Shown here piece after piece: positions 4,833 to 8,536 of a DNA stretch of 8,536 nt. The DNA comes from Candidatus Altimarinota bacterium (GTDB lineage: Bacteria > Patescibacteriota > Gracilibacteria > UBA4473), in assembly GCA_905478675.1 (NCBI GenBank), contig CAJQJI010000069.1:1-8536 (forward strand). Reading direction: 5' to 3'. Each line of letters begins with the position of its first letter. Position 1 is the first letter of the stretch. The position numbers and the translations under genes were made by a program. The notes beneath the pieces were generated by a model. The model ran no database searches. It was not told the origin of the DNA and saw only the letters and a program-made list of their open reading frames with translations.

Positions 4833-7800
4833 ATGAATAAATCTTTACCAGAGTCCGATTTTACTCTTTTTAGCCCCGAAGCCGTAACGGAAATTTTAAA
4901 TATTAACGACAACTTACCGCTGGTTTGGGCTGAAGCGCAAGTCTTAAAAGAAGAACTAGAAGCGCTTAACACTACTACGCCTTCGGTAAGCCTCTTCAAA
5001 CCAATGCAAACGCCGGAAACAAGAGTCGCCAAAATATTAAAAAACACCTCTTTAGCCGCTAAAAACCATACCTTAGCGGGGTTCACAGAAATTAATACTC
5101 AGGACCATAGCCCGCTCATTTTACTAGCCCTAGAACTGCGAAATAATTTCTTTCATGAAGCCCAACGCCCCATAATGACAAGAGGCCTATCTAAAGCCGA
5201 TGAAAGAGCTCGCCACCGAGAAACACAAGCCAAAACAATGCTAGACTCCCCACTGGGGGCTGCCCTTCATTATTTTCCTTTTGGCGTTGATAAAGACGCC
5301 TCGGAGTTTTTATTCGAATACCCAACGCCACCAAAAGCTTCTTTTCAGGCTCTTTGCAAAGGCGTTGAACAACACCTTTCACGAGAACTAACGGAATCAG
5401 AAACCGTACAGTCTCCAGAAAAATTATTCGCGCTCGCCTTCGCTTCTAAAAATGTTCCAATTAAAAAGGCCATCGAAGCTAATCCTGATTTTTTTATCAA
5501 CAGTCTTAATTATTGGCTCTGGAATCACCAACAATCCAATATTAATTTAAGCCAACTGCTTATTATGCCCCCCTGTTTTACCGAGATTTGGAAATTCTAC
5601 CTAAAACACCAATTAGACACCGTCACGGATAAAGAAAATTTTTTAGCCCTCTGCCGTGATTTTTGGAAAGACCATCCCGCTGCTTTTGAAAAATTACTCC
5701 CCCCAACTAAAGCGGAAAAAAACACCCCGAAAAAGAAGTTGGTTCAAAAAAGAGCGGAGGAAACCTTCGAAAGGGTAAGCCCTATTATTGAAAAACCTGA
5801 AATTAAATTTGGTTCTCCCGCTTCACTTTCATACCAAATAGAAGGCAATACGATTGAACTCAACGACGTGTGCCCCCAAGACGGATACTATTTACACGTT
5901 GTTTTATGGGAAAAGACGAATGGTGGAAACCGACGAAATCCTAAGTTTTACTGCTTTTCAGACCCGGTCGACATAGCGCTAAAAAAAGAAAGTAAAAAAT
6001 TTGAAATTACCGCCTTTTGGTGCGATCAAGAGCAAGCGCTGCAAAGCCAAGCGGCATTGAGCGCGGTTCCAGAAACCGCTTATTGCGAAACGAAGAACAC
6101 CACCCCACAAATTAAACCGATCCCTAAAAATATCCCCGAGAAAAAGACGGTGACCATTGAGCCTGAGATAGTCGTCCCCCCAGTTGAAGAGGAAGCGCTG
6201 CTAGATTTCGATGATGTCCCTCGCGAACAAAACGCCCCCTTACAGGAATCCAGAGAAGGCGAAAATTTAGCCCTTTTACTGTTAGAAGTGCTGAGCGATG
6301 AAAGATTGAAAAAATCTTTTTTACCCCTTTGTATCAGTGAAATTCGTCGAGCCACAGACACTCAAAATGTGAGTTTTAAAATAGCCAAAATCCTTCGCTT
6401 TTTAAATGAGCATAACCTCTTTGAACTAGCAGAACGTCGGACTATTGCCGACAAATGGCGAGAACGCACTTTAATAATCGATGCCGAAGCGTCTCAATGT
6501 TTTTGTGCGAACGACCTTCAACACCCCTTATCGGACGATTTATGTGGTTTACTGGTGGATTTACTGTTTGAAGATGAAACCGCCACTGACACCGAAGCCA
6601 AAATTAACACGCAGGCAGAGGTAGATGCAGATCAACTTGAAATTCAAAATTTTTGGTCATCACGCACCGAAATAAAAAATAATTTAGAGGAGGCTTTACG
6701 TTTTTTCCGTGGTTTTTCGCCTACGCAATGGCAAGGACACGCCAATAATTACGACGGCGAAGACCAACATTTTATTTGGGAACGAGAAAAAATCTGGAAC
6801 GCGCTTATTAAAGGGGAAATTGAAGGCGTTTCGGATCTATTACAGTCGCTTCGAGACGCGGGCCTATTTGCCAAATTATCAGACACCCCTGGCTACCTAA
6901 CCTTCGCTTTTAATCCGCAAGGCCAGCCGGTGATGGTTAAACAAGTGGATAAAAAAAAGAATATTAAGACTGCAAAACTCGTCCCCAACAAAGGCACTAT
7001 TATGGGGCGTACCATTTGCGACCAACAATCGGCCCAAAATAATTCTGAACTCTTTAGCACTGAATTCATAGCGCCATCCAGCCAAGGTTGGAACCAAGAA
7101 GCCGAAAAAATTGGGGGACGAATCTTTGCGGCCTTGGCGCAACTGATTGCTCTGCAACCAAAAACGCCCATGGTGGCCGCTCGAAAGTCGGCTTCAGAAA
7201 ATGAAAACCTAAAACAACAACTACGCTCTAAATATTTACGGTCGCTTGAAGAAAGTTCGAGCGAAGTTTTTAAAATTCCTCAATACGACGAAGATGGCCG
7301 GCTCATTGGGCTTAAAAAAATTACGAATTTAGAAGCCTTAGCCCCAAGCGAAAAAATACTGGTGCGCGATTTTGTGCTCCAAATTGGGCACGAAGAAGCC
7401 CGAGCCGCCGACAAAAAAACCCCAGATGAATTCGCGGCAGAAATTGATGAAAGAATTACCGAATCGTTAAAAGGAGGGGTATTAAAAGAAGTCGATAAAG
7501 AATCTTTAACCAACCCCGGTGCGGCGCTAGCCAGACAAAAACAACGCGAACGCCACTACACCGAAGTTCGGGAATTTATGACGCTCCGTAATAAGAAATA
7601 TTTGCTTAAACGTATTCAAGCTACGCTTAGCTTGCGCTACCCCACGTTAAAGGACCGAATTGGTCTTTCGGAACATGATATGAAAGAGCCGATTCATAAC
7701 CAAACGGCACGAGGTCTGGTGTATGAAGCCCTAAAACTCACCGGAATTAAACCTTCTGATTTTTTTGACCGAAACCTCAGCTACTCTGAATTAGTAGAAA

Positions 7801-7931
7801 GCTTTAACATTGACGGTCAATGCTGGGTGGAATGGCTCATTGATAAACTAGAAAGTAAAGATATCACTCTACGCCCCCTCCAAGAAATCACTTTTTCTTA
7901 TGATGAAGTGCAGAGCCTTGTGACCGAATAA
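4833..7931 (+). CDS. Large cytoplasmic protein of unknown function (1032 residues)
   Basis: I do not recognise this family. There is no signal peptide or convincing membrane segment (the longest hydrophobic runs, about 94-101 and 479-487, are too short), so it is probably cytoplasmic. Visible regions: 1-290 mainly helical and mixed-charge; 291-312 Lys-rich linker; about 322-400 beta-rich, with aromatic and Cys positions (GYYLHVVLWE, KFYCFSDPVD, FEITAFWCDQ); 410-475 a Pro/Glu/Thr-rich, strongly acidic linker (for example IEPEIVVPPVEEEALLDFDD); 476-680 helical; 685-770 mixed, with a conspicuous basic patch KKKNIKTAKLVPNK (707-720); 785-1032 charged and helical, ending in an acidic tail. I see no Walker, nuclease, kinase or protease motif. 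It is divergent from valS, converges on a DUF192 gene 8 bases downstream, and seems monocistronic. MNKSLPES is the first Met in the frame, and a -10-like hexamer lies 7 bases upstream. Its codon use looks like its neighbours', with no obvious sign of recent transfer. Confidence 0.85.
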   Translation: MNKSLPESDFTLFSPEAVTEILNINDNLPLVWAEAQVLKEELEALNTTTPSVSLFKPMQTPETRVAKILKNTSLAAKNHTLAGFTEINTQDHSPLILLALELRNNFFHEAQRPIMTRGLSKADERARHRETQAKTMLDSPLGAALHYFPFGVDKDASEFLFEYPTPPKASFQALCKGVEQHLSRELTESETVQSPEKLFALAFASKNVPIKKAIEANPDFFINSLNYWLWNHQQSNINLSQLLIMPPCFTEIWKFYLKHQLDTVTDKENFLALCRDFWKDHPAAFEKLLPPTKAEKNTPKKKLVQKRAEETFERVSPIIEKPEIKFGSPASLSYQIEGNTIELNDVCPQDGYYLHVVLWEKTNGGNRRNPKFYCFSDPVDIALKKESKKFEITAFWCDQEQALQSQAALSAVPETAYCETKNTTPQIKPIPKNIPEKKTVTIEPEIVVPPVEEEALLDFDDVPREQNAPLQESREGENLALLLLEVLSDERLKKSFLPLCISEIRRATDTQNVSFKIAKILRFLNEHNLFELAERRTIADKWRERTLIIDAEASQCFCANDLQHPLSDDLCGLLVDLLFEDETATDTEAKINTQAEVDADQLEIQNFWSSRTEIKNNLEEALRFFRGFSPTQWQGHANNYDGEDQHFIWEREKIWNALIKGEIEGVSDLLQSLRDAGLFAKLSDTPGYLTFAFNPQGQPVMVKQVDKKKNIKTAKLVPNKGTIMGRTICDQQSAQNNSELFSTEFIAPSSQGWNQEAEKIGGRIFAALAQLIALQPKTPMVAARKSASENENLKQQLRSKYLRSLEESSSEVFKIPQYDEDGRLIGLKKITNLEALAPSEKILVRDFVLQIGHEEARAADKKTPDEFAAEIDERITESLKGGVLKEVDKESLTNPGAALARQKQRERHYTEVREFMTLRNKKYLLKRIQATLSLRYPTLKDRIGLSEHDMKEPIHNQTARGLVYEALKLTGIKPSDFFDRNLSYSELVESFNIDGQCWVEWLIDKLESKDITLRPLQEITFSYDEVQSLVTE

Positions 7932-7939
7932 CTGGCTGG

Positions 7940-8431
7940 CTAAAATTCAGCCTTCGTTCCCACCGCCGCTTTTAAGACCCCAGGATTAAGCTCTAGCACA
8001 TACTGCGCTGGGGCTTTTCCACTATAAATCGGGCAGTTTTCTACTTTGCACGGCTGAGCGGCTTGAATATCGACGATGTTTTTTTCCGCATCCAGCCAAA
8101 TCATATCGAGTGGAATAAGCGTGTTTTTCATCCAGAAATTACGAGGATTTTCTTCTTCAAACACAAACAACATACCCATATTCTCTGGCATAAATTCTCG
8201 GTACATTAGTCCTAATTCTCGTTCTTCGCGCGTATCGGCAATTTCGACAAAAAATTCTTGATCGCCAATCGTCAATGGTTGCGTCATTGGCGCATCCACC
8301 GTAGAATCTGCAGTATCAAGTGGCGTTGAATTAACGCTTGGCATTTGCGTGTTTTCGTCTGGTGTTTTAACCTCAGAGTCAGCACACCCAACCAACCACA
8401 ACGCCGTTATTAAAAGCCCGAATTTCTGCAT
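7940..8431 (-). CDS. DUF192 family lipoprotein
   Basis: A 163-residue exported lipoprotein. MQKFGLLITALWLVGC is a short signal peptide ending in a lipobox (L13-V14-G15-C16), so the mature protein should be lipid-anchored at Cys16. Residues 17-50 are a Thr/Ser/Asp/Pro-rich tether. Residues about 52-163 form a DUF192 domain, recognised by R.LGLMYR (71-78), GMLFVF (86-91), FWMKNT (99-104), IPLDM (106-110), CKVENCP (128-134, two Cys, a possible disulfide) and YVLEL (144-148). The domain is widespread in bacteria and archaea, small and mostly beta, with no settled biochemical role. The gene is convergent with the 1032-residue gene (8 bases between) and its start codon overlaps that of the divergent helicase gene. 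No Shine-Dalgarno sequence is visible. Upstream hexamers such as TTAAAT (8445-8440) or TAATAA (8457-8452) could serve as the -10, but both lie inside the helicase gene. Confidence 0.93.
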   Translation of the reverse strand: MQKFGLLITALWLVGCADSEVKTPDENTQMPSVNSTPLDTADSTVDAPMTQPLTIGDQEFFVEIADTREERELGLMYREFMPENMGMLFVFEEENPRNFWMKNTLIPLDMIWLDAEKNIVDIQAAQPCKVENCPIYSGKAPAQYVLELNPGVLKAAVGTKAEF

Positions 8432-8536
8432 GATACAAGATTTAAATCACATTATTAGTACTTTAAACCCCGCACAGCGTCAAGCCGTGGAACAAGTCTA
8501 TGGCCCGGTGTTAGTTTTGGCCGGTCCGGGCACGGG
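8430..8536 (+). CDS. UvrD/PcrA/Rep-family DNA helicase, N-terminus (runs off right edge)
   Basis: The 35 complete codons visible carry the start of a superfamily 1A helicase: LNPAQRQAVE (12-21) is the Q motif that contacts adenine, and VLVLAGPGTG (27-36) is the Walker A loop, cut at the window end just before the expected Lys-Thr/Ser. Such proteins are ATP-dependent 3'-5' helicases in repair and recombination. The LAGPGTG spelling is common in PcrA/UvrD-like helicases and in helicase-nuclease fusions of the AddA/RecB kind, which cannot be told apart from this fragment. The ATG at 8430 leaves 11 residues before the Q motif, a normal distance. It shares the CATG at 8429-8432 with the divergent DUF192 start, so its promoter must lie within the DUF192 gene. 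No clear ribosome binding site is visible. Confidence 0.9.
   Translation, partial: MIQDLNHIISTLNPAQRQAVEQVYGPVLVLAGPGT

Noticed and set aside
7934..7952. Hairpin GGCTG...CAGCC between the convergent 1032-residue and DUF192 genes as a bidirectional terminator
   Set aside because: The stem is only 5 bp and neither strand has a T-run after it.
8439..8448. Palindrome GATTTAAATC near the DUF192/helicase starts as an operator
   Set aside because: It is a single A/T-rich 10-bp palindrome lying inside the helicase reading frame, with no second copy or clear promoter relation.
1..8536. Recoded UGA (Gly) as in Gracilibacteria or Absconditabacteria
   Set aside because: Over 6 kb of coding sequence reads through without any in-frame TGA, and visible stops are TAA (four) and TAG (one). 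Recoded genomes use many in-frame TGA codons, so the standard code fits.

Overview
The window reads like a piece of a small-genome bacterium of the Patescibacteria (CPR) kind. This is inferred from protein style: a secreted protein with the VGIG...P...L.VNG repeats common on CPR surfaces, a ValRS with a TVRPETK-type editing domain and a large inserted domain, a UvrD-like helicase with an LAGPGTG P-loop, little Shine-Dalgarno signal, and standard-code genes ending in TAA or TAG. No 16S or other marker is present, so the lineage call is moderate at best.

Layout. 1-1234 (minus strand) is a two-gene unit: a secreted repeat protein (230-1234) followed after 2 bases by a membrane-anchored protein cut off by the left edge. 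A hairpin with a T-tract (1267-1301) separates it from valS. 1316-4621 (minus) is valS, valyl-tRNA synthetase, 1101 residues. It is unusually long because a histidine-phosphatase (phosphoglycerate-mutase-like) domain sits inside the catalytic region. 4622-4832 is a divergent regulatory region. 4833-7931 (plus) is a 1032-residue cytoplasmic protein of unknown function. It converges on 7940-8431 (minus), a DUF192 lipoprotein. Back to back with that, sharing the CATG of the start codons, a UvrD/PcrA-family helicase begins (8430, plus) and leaves the window inside its Walker A motif.

The most striking item is the valS leader. Between a promoter-like TTGACA-17-TACTTT and valS lies a 12-codon reading frame, MKLSVVVVVNPT, with five consecutive valine codons. 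It is followed by two mutually exclusive RNA hairpins: a 7-bp antiterminator (4684-4678 with 4660-4654) and an 8-bp terminator with a T-tract (4662-4636) ending 14 bases before the valS start. The geometry fits classical ribosome-mediated attenuation: stalling at Val codons when charged tRNA-Val is short would free the antiterminator and switch on the enzyme that charges tRNA-Val. The leader peptide's own start lies exactly 7 bases after the -10-like hexamer, so its mRNA may be leaderless.

Other points: the ValRS editing pocket differs from the bacterial consensus at two positions; a 7-bp tandem repeat and a pair of 12-bp palindromes are embedded in the valS reading frame; three promoter-proximal starts share a TANNNT hexamer exactly 7 bases upstream, suggesting leaderless transcripts.
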